A stretch of 10,970 nt of DNA, taken from assembly GCA_947589525.1 (NCBI GenBank), contig CANQAW010000046.1, positions 1 to 10,970 on the forward strand. Direction: 5' to 3'. Shown here one piece after another: positions 1-6,225 of this stretch. Origin of the DNA: Candidatus Gastranaerophilales bacterium. GTDB taxonomy: Bacteria; Cyanobacteriota; Vampirovibrionia; Gastranaerophilales; Gastranaerophilaceae. The translations under genes and the position numbers were made by a program. The notes beneath the pieces are model-generated. The model had not been told where the DNA came from and made no database searches. It saw nothing but the letters and a program-made list of their open reading frames with translations. Each line of letters begins with the position of its first letter. The first letter of the stretch is position 1.

Positions 1-845
1 ATAATGATGATGTTTGCGAGATAAGAGTTGTTCAAGAAATTGAAGGCAAAGACCCCGACGAATATATAAGAGAATTCGGAGCAAAAGAATATCTTGAAAA
101 AGTTAAAAATGCACCTCTTTTGCTTGATTACAGATTAAATCAAATTTATCAAACAATAAGCGATAATATGACCCCTCAAGAAAAAAGCGGTTATGTCATT
201 CAAATTACCGATATTTTATCGGAAATTAAAAATCCCGTAATTTGTGACGATTATATAAAAGTAGCTTCTTTTAAATTAAAAGTCAGCGAAGAAATTCTGA
301 AAAGCCAAATAAGAAACAAACAACAAGACGAATTTACAATTTTAAAAGTTGAAAACGAGTTTCCTTTAAGCATTAACAAAATAGCTCAAAATGATATTCA
401 AAATCAATTAAAAAAGATGGAAGAAAATTTAATCAAACTCGGTTTTAGTGCAAACGACCGTGAAAAACAAAATTATTTTAAAGAAAAGTTGTCAGGATTA
501 AAGCTTGACAACGAAGCTAATTTAAAGGTATTACATACAATTGACAAAAAAATAGACGAAGTAAATAATGTTGATGAATTAGCAAAAAAAGTTTTTTTTG
601 AGTTTTATAGTGAACAGGAAATACAAAAAACAATCTCTGATAATATTTTCTCATCGCATGAATTTGAAAACTTATCTCAAGAAGATTATAAAAGAGCGAT
701 AGATGAAACTTTATCAAGACTAAACAAATTAAAAACTCAAGAAAAAAAAGATAAACTCAAAAGATTATTAAAAGACGACACACTAACCAAAGAAGAAAAA
801 GAACAACTTTCCGTAAAAATCTTTGAGGAATTAAAACAAAAATAA
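1..845 (+). CDS. dnaG: DNA primase DnaG, C-terminal part (5' end outside window)
   Basis: The frame is open from the first bases (codons from position 3) to TAA at 843-845, giving 280 residues. The N-terminal zinc-binding and most of the catalytic TOPRIM regions lie upstream of the window. The visible start has the end of the TOPRIM/RNA-polymerase core with the typical GKDPDEYIREFGAKEY segment (about residues 15-30 of the visible part), followed by the 'LLLDYRL' junction common in bacterial primases. The remaining ~240 residues are charged and mostly helical, as expected for the C-terminal helicase (DnaB)-interaction domain, which is poorly conserved. DnaG lays RNA primers for Okazaki fragments at the replication fork. 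It lies 21 nt upstream of rpoD, matching the dnaG-rpoD order of the macromolecular-synthesis operon of many bacteria. A TTG at 120 is not a credible start because the homology extends upstream of it. Confidence 0.9.
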   Translation, partial: NDDVCEIRVVQEIEGKDPDEYIREFGAKEYLEKVKNAPLLLDYRLNQIYQTISDNMTPQEKSGYVIQITDILSEIKNPVICDDYIKVASFKLKVSEEILKSQIRNKQQDEFTILKVENEFPLSINKIAQNDIQNQLKKMEENLIKLGFSANDREKQNYFKEKLSGLKLDNEANLKVLHTIDKKIDEVNNVDELAKKVFFEFYSEQEIQKTISDNIFSSHEFENLSQEDYKRAIDETLSRLNKLKTQEKKDKLKRLLKDDTLTKEEKEQLSVKIFEELKQK

Positions 846-850
846 CAATT

Positions 851-854
851 GGAG
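851..854 (+). promoter_or_regulatory. Ribosome binding site GGAG that decides the rpoD start
   Basis: GGAG at 851-854 lies 12 nt before the ATG at 867. An in-frame TTG at 849 overlaps this GGAG and so could not use it. The sequence therefore argues for ATG 867 as the rpoD start rather than TTG 849. Confidence 0.6.
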
Positions 855-866
855 AAAAAAAACAAA

Positions 867-1940
867 ATGAGTAGAAAAAGAAATCCCGAAAGTTCAGTAA
901 TCAGTGTTCTTGATAAAACCGAAATGGTTGAAGATAGCGAATACTTTGAAGGCACAGGTTTAGAAACCGACAATATTTCAAACATAATGAGGACTCAAGG
1001 TGTTACTACGGTTGAACCGTCATCTATGTCAAGTTTTTTTGACCAACAAGAAGAAGATGATGAACAAGGCGAAAATGATATTTCCGTTCCGAGAGGAATT
1101 TCCGTTGATGACCCCGTCAGAATATATTTAAGAGAAATCGGCAGAATTAAGCTTTTAACGGCCGATGAAGAAATAGATTTAGCAAGAAAGATTGTTGCAG
1201 GCGGAAATAGCGGCGCCGTTGCAAAAAGAAAGCTTGTTCAAGCCAATCTTCGTCTTGTTGTTTCAATAGCTAAAAAATACGTCGGCAGAGGAATGTTATT
1301 TCTTGATTTAATTCAGGAAGGAAATCTCGGACTTATAAGAGCGGCGGAAAAATTCGACCATGAAAGAGGTTATAAATTCTCAACTTACGCTACATGGTGG
1401 ATTAGACAAGCAATAACAAGAGCAATAGCAGATCAGGCAAGAACAATAAGAATTCCCGTTCACATGGTTGAAACAATAAACAAGCTTAAAAAAGTTACGA
1501 GAAAACTTGCTCAAGAGCTTGCACGCAAACCGTCAGAAGAAGAATTAAGCGCAGAAATGGGTATTTCAATTAATAAATTAAGAGAAATTATTAAAGTTGC
1601 TCAAGAGCCTTTATCCCTTGAAACTCCGATAGGAAAAGAGGAAGATTCGAGACTGGGCGATTTTATAGAAGATAAAGACGCTGATGCTCCCGTTAAAACA
1701 GTTGCTCATGAACTTTTAAGAGAAGACTTGGCGGAAGTTTTAGGTTCTTTATCGCCAAGAGAGAGAGATGTTTTAAGACTTCGTTTCGGAATGGATGACG
1801 GCAGACAAAGAACTCTTGAAGAAGTCGGACAATTATTCGGCGTAACCCGAGAAAGAATTCGTCAAATCGAAGCAAAAGCACTCAGAAAGCTTCGTCATCC
1901 AAATCGTTCGAAACGCTTAAAAGAATATGTTGAAGTCTAA
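867..1940 (+). CDS. rpoD: RNA polymerase primary sigma factor RpoD (SigA, sigma-70 group 1)
   Basis: This 357-residue housekeeping sigma factor directs core RNA polymerase to -10/-35 promoters. An acidic, low-complexity N-terminus (residues 1-78) takes the place of a long region 1.1. Region 1.2 follows (about 80-112, DDPVRIYLREIG). Region 2 is at about 120-195, with NLRLVVSIAKKY, DLIQEGNLGLIRAAEKFD and the -10-reading YATWWIRQAITRAIADQ. Region 3 is at about 200-275. Region 4 is at about 290-350, with RERDVLRLRFGMDDG and the -35-reading helix-turn-helix around VTRERIRQIEAKALRKLR. The large non-conserved region seen in Escherichia coli sigma-70 is absent, and the length resembles Firmicutes/cyanobacterial SigA. 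It follows dnaG by 21 nt and is probably co-transcribed. ATG 867 is preferred over TTG 849 because the latter overlaps the ribosome binding site. An intrinsic terminator follows immediately. Confidence 0.97.
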   Translation: MSRKRNPESSVISVLDKTEMVEDSEYFEGTGLETDNISNIMRTQGVTTVEPSSMSSFFDQQEEDDEQGENDISVPRGISVDDPVRIYLREIGRIKLLTADEEIDLARKIVAGGNSGAVAKRKLVQANLRLVVSIAKKYVGRGMLFLDLIQEGNLGLIRAAEKFDHERGYKFSTYATWWIRQAITRAIADQARTIRIPVHMVETINKLKKVTRKLAQELARKPSEEELSAEMGISINKLREIIKVAQEPLSLETPIGKEEDSRLGDFIEDKDADAPVKTVAHELLREDLAEVLGSLSPRERDVLRLRFGMDDGRQRTLEEVGQLFGVTRERIRQIEAKALRKLRHPNRSKRLKEYVEV

Positions 1941-1974
1941 ATTAAAAGCCCGTATATCGGGCTTTTAATTTTTT
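1941..1974 (+). terminator. Intrinsic terminator after rpoD, probably bidirectional
   Basis: A 12-bp perfect stem (1941-1952 with 1958-1969, core AAAAGCCCG/CGGGCTTTT) has a 5-nt TATAT loop and ends in a T run (1969-1974). It begins directly after the rpoD stop and reaches the stop codon of the convergent ferritin-like gene (1973-1975). Read on the minus strand, the GCCCG core is followed by TTTTAAT, so the same element can end transcription of both genes. Confidence 0.9.
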
Positions 1975-2275
1975 AATCGTCATCTTGTAAAATTTCCCGA
2001 GCTTCTTCACGTCCTTCGTCATAGTGCTCTTTTTCATGTTCCGAGAGATGTTCTATAAGATAAATAAAATTTCCCGCATGGACTTTTTCGTCGTCTGCAA
2101 TTTCATCTAATATTTTTTTGCAATCGGCATTTTCGATAGATTCCTTTAATTGTTCGTAGAGCTGTATTGCCTCAAGCTCTGAAGCAAGAGAAAATCTTAC
2201 GGCTCTTAAAAGTTCGTTTTTATCAAGTTTTCTTTCGCACTTGTTTCCTTGAAACGGATTTGAAAATTCAGGCAT
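1973..2275 (-). CDS. Encapsulin-cargo-type ferritin-like protein (rubrerythrin-like fold)
   Basis: This 100-residue protein begins MPEFSNPFQG, has a Lys/Glu-rich helical body and ends in an acidic tail (LQDDD). It resembles the short ferritin-like proteins that are packaged in, or fused to, encapsulin nanocompartments (EncFtn/Flp type) and that oxidise and store iron. The two-helix motif is visible: SELEAIQLY (residues 32-40) and DDEKVHAGNF (61-70). E33, E63 and H66 have the same spacing as the E32/E62/H65 ferroxidase ligands of Rhodospirillum EncFtn, as I recall that structure. E35 matches its entry-site E34, whereas the W38 position is Leu here. A single chain supplies only half a site, so activity would need a dimer or decamer. 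AAGGA (complement of 2282-2286) lies 6 nt before ATG 2275, supporting this start over one at 2311, which falls inside an upstream hairpin. No encapsulin gene is in the window, and no clear cargo-loading peptide is visible at the C-terminus. A general rubrerythrin-family function is the alternative. Confidence 0.82.
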   Translation of the reverse strand: MPEFSNPFQGNKCERKLDKNELLRAVRFSLASELEAIQLYEQLKESIENADCKKILDEIADDEKVHAGNFIYLIEHLSEHEKEHYDEGREEAREILQDDD

Positions 2276-2291
2276 ATTTTTTCCTTTCTTT

Positions 2292-2315
2292 AAAAAAACC
2301 CTGTTGAACACAGGG
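2292..2315 (-). terminator. Terminator-like hairpin in the 5' leader of the ferritin-like gene
   Basis: On the minus strand a 6-bp GC-rich stem (CCCTGT, complement of 2310-2315, pairing with ACAGGG, complement of 2299-2304) has a 5-nt loop. It is followed directly by seven T (complement of 2292-2298), and then comes the ribosome binding site of the ferritin-like gene. On the plus strand no T run follows, so the element is directional. No minus-strand gene lies upstream that would need terminating, because rph runs the other way. It may therefore act as a leader attenuator or as the end of a very short transcript. The short stem leaves its strength uncertain. Confidence 0.55.
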
Positions 2316-2344
2316 AAAATAGCAATCAGAAGAGTTGAGGATTT

Positions 2345-2353
2345 ATATAACCA
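2345..2353 (-). promoter_or_regulatory. Candidate extended -10 promoter for the ferritin-like gene
   Basis: The minus strand reads TGGTTATAT (complement of 2345-2353), an extended -10 form, about 70 nt before ATG 2275. No good -35 is visible 16-18 nt upstream. If it is used, the transcript would start near 2338 and include the leader hairpin. Confidence 0.3.
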
Positions 2354-2413
2354 ATATAATTTTTTTCGGTTTATTTTAAATTAGATTTTTGTTTAATAAC
2401 AGAGTGGATTTTA

Positions 2414-2422
2414 TGCTATATT
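2414..2422 (+). promoter_or_regulatory. rph: Extended -10 promoter for rph
   Basis: TGCTATATT at 2414-2422 matches an extended -10 (TGnTATAAT with one mismatch) and lies 24 nt before the rph start. The -35 region is weak (TTAATA at 2393-2398, 18-nt spacer). AAGGAG at 2435-2440, 6 nt before ATG 2447, is a strong ribosome binding site. Confidence 0.5.
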
Positions 2423-2446
2423 AAATAGAAGAAAAAGGAGAATAAA

Positions 2447-3142
2447 ATGAGAGCGGACGGACGAAAAAACGATGAATTGAGAAAAATCAATTTTATAAAA
2501 AATTACACAAAAAATGCTCCTGGTTCGGTCTTGGCGGAATTTGGAGATACAAAAGTTATAGTATGCGCAAACTTTGAAGATGCTATCCCTAAATGGATGG
2601 ATAAAGACTCTGCTTCAGGATGGCTGACAGCCGAGTATTCTCTTTTACCATCTTCCACGGCAACCCGATGCCAAAGAGAAAGAACAAAAGTTTCCGGAAG
2701 AACGCAGGAAATCCAAAGGCTTATAGGAAGAAGCTTGAGAGCATGTCTTGATTTAACGAAAATTAAAGGAAAAACCTTTATAATAGATGCGGATGTAATT
2801 CAGGCAGACGGAGGAACAAGAACCGCTTCAATTTGTGCGGGTTTTGTTGCGCTAAAAATTATGATTGACAAGCTTATGAAAGAAAAAATCATACCTCAAA
2901 ATCCTATAATTGAACCTATCGGAGCGATAAGCGCAGGCATAGTAAATAACGAGGTTATGGTTGATTTATGTTATAGCGAAGATTCAAGCGCACAGGTCGA
3001 TTCAAACATAATTTTAACTCAAAGCGGAAAAATAATTGATTTTCAAACAACGGCGGAAGGTGCGCCGTTTGAAAAAGAGCAAATGGACAAAATATATATG
3101 CTTGCTAAAAATTCAATCGACAAAATTATAAAAATGTACTAA
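2447..3142 (+). CDS. rph: Ribonuclease PH
   Basis: RNase PH is a phosphate-dependent 3'-5' exoribonuclease that trims the 3' trailers of tRNA precursors. The protein has 231 residues, slightly short of the usual ~240-250, but all signature blocks are present. They are RADGR at 2-6, GWLTAEYSLLPSST (58-71), the RERTKVSGRTQEIQRLIGRS block (77-96, with phosphate-binding R85), DADVIQADGGTRTAS (114-128, containing the second phosphate-binding motif GTR), and TTAEGAPF (201-208). The acidic pair D179 and D185 in YSEDSSAQVD fits the catalytic aspartates of the family. The C-terminus is a plain helix with no fused domain such as RdgB, which often follows rph elsewhere. It is transcribed away from the ferritin-like gene, with its own extended -10 promoter and a strong ribosome binding site. 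The downstream operon may be partly co-transcribed, but a separate promoter is visible at the end of this gene. Confidence 0.96.
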   Translation: MRADGRKNDELRKINFIKNYTKNAPGSVLAEFGDTKVIVCANFEDAIPKWMDKDSASGWLTAEYSLLPSSTATRCQRERTKVSGRTQEIQRLIGRSLRACLDLTKIKGKTFIIDADVIQADGGTRTASICAGFVALKIMIDKLMKEKIIPQNPIIEPIGAISAGIVNNEVMVDLCYSEDSSAQVDSNIILTQSGKIIDFQTTAEGAPFEKEQMDKIYMLAKNSIDKIIKMY

Positions 3143-3145
3143 AAT
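3117..3145 (+). promoter_or_regulatory. Sigma-70 type promoter for the zinc-finger/ruvX operon
   Basis: TCGACA (3117-3122, one mismatch to TTGACA) is separated by 17 nt from TAAAAT (3140-3145, one mismatch to TATAAT). It spans the last codons and stop of rph and would start transcription near 3152, some 34 nt before the TTG start of the next gene. Position and spacing are good, but in such AT-rich DNA chance matches are common. Confidence 0.45.
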
Positions 3146-3172
3146 ATATATAAGCAGGGTTATTCAAGACCA

Positions 3173-3178
3173 AAGGAG
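3173..3178 (+). promoter_or_regulatory. Strong ribosome binding site fixing a TTG start
   Basis: AAGGAG at 3173-3178 is 7 nt before TTG 3186. No ATG or GTG in this frame lies near it, and the next in-frame ATG is past the first zinc-finger cysteine pair. TTG 3186 is therefore the likely start of the ClpX-type zinc-finger gene. Confidence 0.65.
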
Positions 3179-3185
3179 AGATATT

Positions 3186-3455
3186 TTGACTGAAAAAAAA
3201 GTTCTTTCGTTTGAAAAAAAACACGCAAAAGCAGATAAAAACAAAACTCCCGAAAAACAAAATCAGGAAATCGAATACTGCAGTTTCTGCAAACGTCCGA
3301 ATACTCAAGTTCCCAAAATGGTCAAAGGCCCCGGAGTTAATATTTGCTCGGAATGTACATTAATTGCCGTTCAATATTTGATTTTGCAAGACGGATTAAT
3401 GAGTGCGGAAGCGCAAAAAATTCTTGATTTATTATGGGGTATTCAAAGGAAATAA
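3186..3455 (+). CDS. Stand-alone ClpX-type C4 zinc-finger protein, no ATPase domain
   Basis: This 89-residue protein has a lysine-rich, probably disordered N-terminus (1-30) followed by a ClpX-type zinc-binding domain. C32-x2-C35 and C54-x2-C57 sit in CSFCKRPNTQVPKMVKGPG and VNICSECTLIA, close to the CSFCGK...GPxVYICxECV pattern of ClpX. In ClpX this domain dimerises and binds adaptors and some substrates. Here it is followed only by about 30 hydrophobic/helical residues (60-89) and a stop, and nothing downstream encodes the AAA+ module. It is therefore a separate small protein, not the start of clpX. The start is TTG with a strong ribosome binding site. Its TAA overlaps the ATG of the next gene by one base (TAATG), so the two are probably translationally coupled. 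Its role is unknown: a Clp adaptor or decoy, or a nucleic-acid or protein-binding partner of the downstream helical protein, are possibilities only. Confidence 0.85.
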   Translation: MTEKKVLSFEKKHAKADKNKTPEKQNQEIEYCSFCKRPNTQVPKMVKGPGVNICSECTLIAVQYLILQDGLMSAEAQKILDLLWGIQRK

Positions 3456-5089
3456 TGCCCGAAATTACAAATAAAATAAAAATAAGATATGAGGTTATTT
3501 CCATTTTATCCAAATATCAAAATAAATGTTTGGATGTACCGGCAAAAACAATTGAAAAAGACTTTAAAGCTTTAAAAGAAATTGAAGATAATTCTTTGGT
3601 TGTTAAAATTTTACTTGATGAAATAAACAGCGAAAACAAAGAATATTCAAATATGTGTGCTTTATTTTTACTATATTGCGCACAGCAGGAAAATCTTGAA
3701 AAAAGAGCATTGGAAATTTTAAATTCAAAAAAAATAAATGCGGAAAAAAAATTTTTAGTTATATCAATTTTAAAACAAAAAGGGGTCGGAATAGCGCTTG
3801 ACGACTTGGATAAATTCATTGAATCATCAAACGGGCTGTTTGATGAGCAAATAAGTGATTTTTTGACGGAAGCCTTTGATAACCCCGATGTGCAAATAGA
3901 TTTGCTGGATTTCTACAACGCCATTACAGACAATGAAAGACTTGCATTTTTAAAAAGTATGGAAGAAGAACTGCAAGGGGACAAACTGGCAATTTTATTG
4001 TCATTAATAGCACATGTTCGGCTAAACAAAAACGAAACAAATATTGTTGCAAATTTATTGACGTCATCAAAAAGCCTATATTCAACTTATGGACTGGAAT
4101 ATATTTTAAAGAAAAATATCCGTGAAAAAGTCCTTGATTTTAAATTAATTAAAAAAACGGAACAGGAAATAAAAAAAAACAAATTAAAAAACAAGGATTT
4201 CAAAGACTTAACAACAATTAAAAATTCCAAAACGGACAGATGCCTTATAAGTTTGGTGGACGGAAAAAGCACATTTTCTTTAATGTATTCAAGAATAAAT
4301 AAAGATAATACCAGATTATGCGTCCTTTTAACAATCAGCCTGACAAAAGGCATTACCTCCGTAATCGGTTTTTCATCTTTAAAAATGGAGGCTTATTTAA
4401 AAATAATCAAAAGGGTTTTTTCTTCCTCATTATGTACCGACATAAATCCGAGCGTATTAAAAGCAATAATCGAATTTTATTATAATAAAAATTTCAAAAC
4501 GGATACTGCAATACCTTATGAATTTTGCGTATGGAAAAAACTGCTTAATGACGTTGAAGATATAAAATGCGATATTTCCGAATTTTTAAACTCAAAATTG
4601 GAAACAACAAAAATGACCGATTCAAAAGTGCGCAAAATGATTAATTTAAAATTTTTTGAAAATTGGTTTTATTTATACAAAGAAAATGAAAATATTGATA
4701 AAATAATAAATTTTATTGAAGCGCAAAAAAAATTTGAAATTGTTAAAACGGAAGCTTTTATTCGGCAAATACTAAAGGAACAATTTGTGGAAAATCCCGA
4801 ATATATAAAAAAAATACATTCCGACCTTCTAATTCAAAGTTATGTTTCACGTCTTTCTAAATTCCATGCAACTTCAAGAAGTATTTTCAGTCTTTGCTTT
4901 TACCCTCAACATTTAAATACATTCATTAATTCTATTGTAGACAGAAGTATTTATCAGCATTATATCGGTATACTTGAAGATTTAGAGCTTGAAAATTCCA
5001 AAAATATTTTTTTAAAAACAAAAGAAACTTCTCTTGCTAAAAAAGAAATAAAAAAAATAACAAAATATTTTGAGGAAAAATGGAAATAA
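3455..5089 (+). CDS. Unrecognised 544-residue helical (HEAT-like?) protein
   Basis: I do not recognise a family. The protein has no signal peptide or membrane segment and looks cytoplasmic. Residues 1-225 are a run of alternating amphipathic helices (for example LEKRALEILN, FLVISILKQKG, DKLAILLSLIAHVRL), suggesting HEAT-like or another alpha-solenoid fold. A lysine-rich helix (232-252) leads to a probable beta-rich or alpha/beta segment at 260-310 (CLISLVDGK, LCVLLTISL, ITSVIGF). Residues 312-544 are again helical with a basic C-terminus. Cysteines are scattered and form no zinc motif. ATG 3455 is chosen over the in-frame ATG 3434 because AAGGA (3446-3450) precedes it and its A is the last base of the preceding stop. 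The gene ends 10 nt inside ruvX. It lies between a zinc-finger gene and ruvX, so a role in proteolysis or RNA/ribosome maturation is conceivable, but this is context only. Confidence 0.8.
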   Translation: MPEITNKIKIRYEVISILSKYQNKCLDVPAKTIEKDFKALKEIEDNSLVVKILLDEINSENKEYSNMCALFLLYCAQQENLEKRALEILNSKKINAEKKFLVISILKQKGVGIALDDLDKFIESSNGLFDEQISDFLTEAFDNPDVQIDLLDFYNAITDNERLAFLKSMEEELQGDKLAILLSLIAHVRLNKNETNIVANLLTSSKSLYSTYGLEYILKKNIREKVLDFKLIKKTEQEIKKNKLKNKDFKDLTTIKNSKTDRCLISLVDGKSTFSLMYSRINKDNTRLCVLLTISLTKGITSVIGFSSLKMEAYLKIIKRVFSSSLCTDINPSVLKAIIEFYYNKNFKTDTAIPYEFCVWKKLLNDVEDIKCDISEFLNSKLETTKMTDSKVRKMINLKFFENWFYLYKENENIDKIINFIEAQKKFEIVKTEAFIRQILKEQFVENPEYIKKIHSDLLIQSYVSRLSKFHATSRSIFSLCFYPQHLNTFINSIVDRSIYQHYIGILEDLELENSKNIFLKTKETSLAKKEIKKITKYFEEKWK

Positions 5090-5496
5090 AAAAAAGAGTA
5101 ATAGCCCTTGATATCGGAACAAAAAAAATCGGAATTGCGGTTTGTGATGCATTATGGATAAGCGCACAGCCTTTAAAAACAATTTCGAGAAAAGATGATA
5201 AAACCGCACTTGATGAAATCAGAAAAATATGCAATGAATACTTAACCGATATCATTTTAATCGGAGTACCTTATAATATGGACGGAACATTAGGTTTTCA
5301 GGCAAAAAATTGTATAAATTTTATAAAACCGTTAGAAAAAAATTATAAAATTTTATATCAGGATGAAAGATTAACAAGTGCGCAGGCGGAAGAAATATTA
5401 AAAAATCAAGGCAAAAAATACACAAAAGATAAAACATTGATTGACAAAGTTGCGGCAAGTTTAATTTTACAAGAATATATAGATAATAACAGATAG
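5080..5496 (+). CDS. ruvX: RuvX/YqgF family putative pre-16S rRNA nuclease
   Basis: The protein has 138 residues, the normal length for this RNase H-like family (YqgF/YrrK). Members process the 5' end of 16S rRNA in Escherichia coli and were earlier described as putative Holliday junction resolvases. The motifs are intact: ALDIGTKKIGIAVCD (9-23) with catalytic D11, ILIGVPYNMDGTLG (59-72), YQDERLTSAQAEEIL (93-107) with the acidic D95/E96, and DKVAASLILQEYI (122-134) with D122. Start ATG 5080 lies 10 nt inside the end of the preceding gene, with GAGGAAAA just upstream, implying coupled translation. It is followed by a DUF1292 gene, the same partner as in the yrrK-yrzB pair of Bacillus. The usual alaS and yrzL neighbours are not seen here. 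Confidence 0.95.
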   Translation: MEIKKRVIALDIGTKKIGIAVCDALWISAQPLKTISRKDDKTALDEIRKICNEYLTDIILIGVPYNMDGTLGFQAKNCINFIKPLEKNYKILYQDERLTSAQAEEILKNQGKKYTKDKTLIDKVAASLILQEYIDNNR

Positions 5497-5508
5497 AAAG
5501 GTTTAAAG

Positions 5509-5796
5509 ATGAAAGATATCGTTGAAGAAAATGCTTCTCAAATAATCAAAACAATCGGGGAACAAGGCGAAGAAATTTATATGAAGCTTCAAGAGATTGT
5601 TAACGTTAACAATCAGGATTATGCTCTATTATCAATTGTTAAAGAAGATACACTGCCGAGTCCGGATGATGTTGAAGATGAAATTATAATAATGAAAATG
5701 AATAAAACCGAAGATGAGTGTACTTTTGAAATAATTGATGATGATGAAGAATTTAATCTTGTTGCAAATGCAATAGCAGATGATGATGAAGAATAA
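5509..5796 (+). CDS. DUF1292 (YrzB-like) acidic protein
   Basis: This 95-residue, strongly acidic cytoplasmic protein has an N-terminal helix (1-20), then the DUF1292-type beta-rich core. The core includes DYALLSIVKED (37-47), DEIIIMKMNK (57-66), CTFEIIDDDEEFNLVANAI (71-89) and a DDDEE tail. The function of the family is unknown. In Bacillus the homologue yrzB lies beside yrrK (ruvX), and the same order here supports a link to rRNA processing or a shared regulon. GAAAGG (5496-5501) lies 7 nt before ATG 5509, and the gene starts 12 nt after the ruvX stop. The stop (5794-5796) abuts the stop of the convergent YkgJ-type gene with no base between them. Confidence 0.85.
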   Translation: MKDIVEENASQIIKTIGEQGEEIYMKLQEIVNVNNQDYALLSIVKEDTLPSPDDVEDEIIIMKMNKTEDECTFEIIDDDEEFNLVANAIADDDEE

Positions 5797-6225
5797 TCAT
5801 TTTAAATAACTTTTAAATTTTTTATTTACATCAAAATAAAATCCGCACCCGTCCAGCATTGTAACTCCGTTGTATATCAATTCGGGGTTAATGTTCGGAT
5901 AATCTCTGCAAAATTTCGGGCGAAACCAATATATCTTACATAAATTTTTATCTGATATATATTTGCATTCAAAAGTCAACGCGCCGTTTTGAAAATCCTT
6001 TTTATCTTTTAAAATGCCTGAAATTTTATAATTTCTGTAATATTTATATTTCTTTTGCATTTCGTAAAACAGTTTTTCGTCTTTTACATAGCCGTCTTTG
6101 ATTGAAAACAAAATATTACGGCAGCAAGCACCGCACCTTTTACATTTTCCTTTTAACACATATCTCGAAGAAAAAAGCTTATTATAAAGACACAGAAAAA
6201 AATCTTCAAAAAATTTTTTAATCAT
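5797..6225 (-). CDS. YkgJ-family cysteine-cluster protein (putative Zn/Fe chelating)
   Basis: The protein has 142 residues from ATG 6225. The N-terminal CKRCGACC (C28, C31, C34, C35) is the CxxCxxCC signature of the YkgJ/UPF0153 family, thought to bind zinc or an iron-sulfur centre. Further conserved cysteines follow at C87 (FECKY), C96 (NLCKIYW), C106 (FRPKFCRDYP) and C127 (DGCGFY), in the family's order: C, then CxIY..RPxxCRxYP. The first 20 residues are aromatic and helical (IKKFFEDFFLCLYNKLF), perhaps a membrane-touching helix rather than a signal peptide. The ATG lies in ATGATTAA, overlapping the stop of the upstream gene by 8 nt, so it is probably coupled. An alternative TTG at 6237 has an AGGAAG site 4 nt upstream and would add four residues. 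This is the last gene of the minus-strand operon. No intrinsic terminator can fit before the facing gene. Confidence 0.88.
   Translation of the reverse strand: MIKKFFEDFFLCLYNKLFSSRYVLKGKCKRCGACCRNILFSIKDGYVKDEKLFYEMQKKYKYYRNYKISGILKDKKDFQNGALTFECKYISDKNLCKIYWFRPKFCRDYPNINPELIYNGVTMLDGCGFYFDVNKKFKSYLK

Noticed and set aside
849..866. TTG 849 as the rpoD start
   Set aside because: It overlaps the GGAG ribosome binding site serving ATG 867 and adds only six Lys-rich residues with no homology support.
2276..2311. Longer ferritin-like protein starting at 2311 (extra MFNRVFLKKGKN)
   Set aside because: This start lies inside the terminator-like hairpin. The ATG at 2275 has an ideal AAGGA site and matches the usual family N-terminus MPEF.
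3186..3455. Broken clpX pseudogene
   Set aside because: No AAA+ Walker motifs or other ClpX remnants occur in any frame downstream. The gene has a good ribosome binding site, and its stop is precisely overlapped with the next start, which looks functional.
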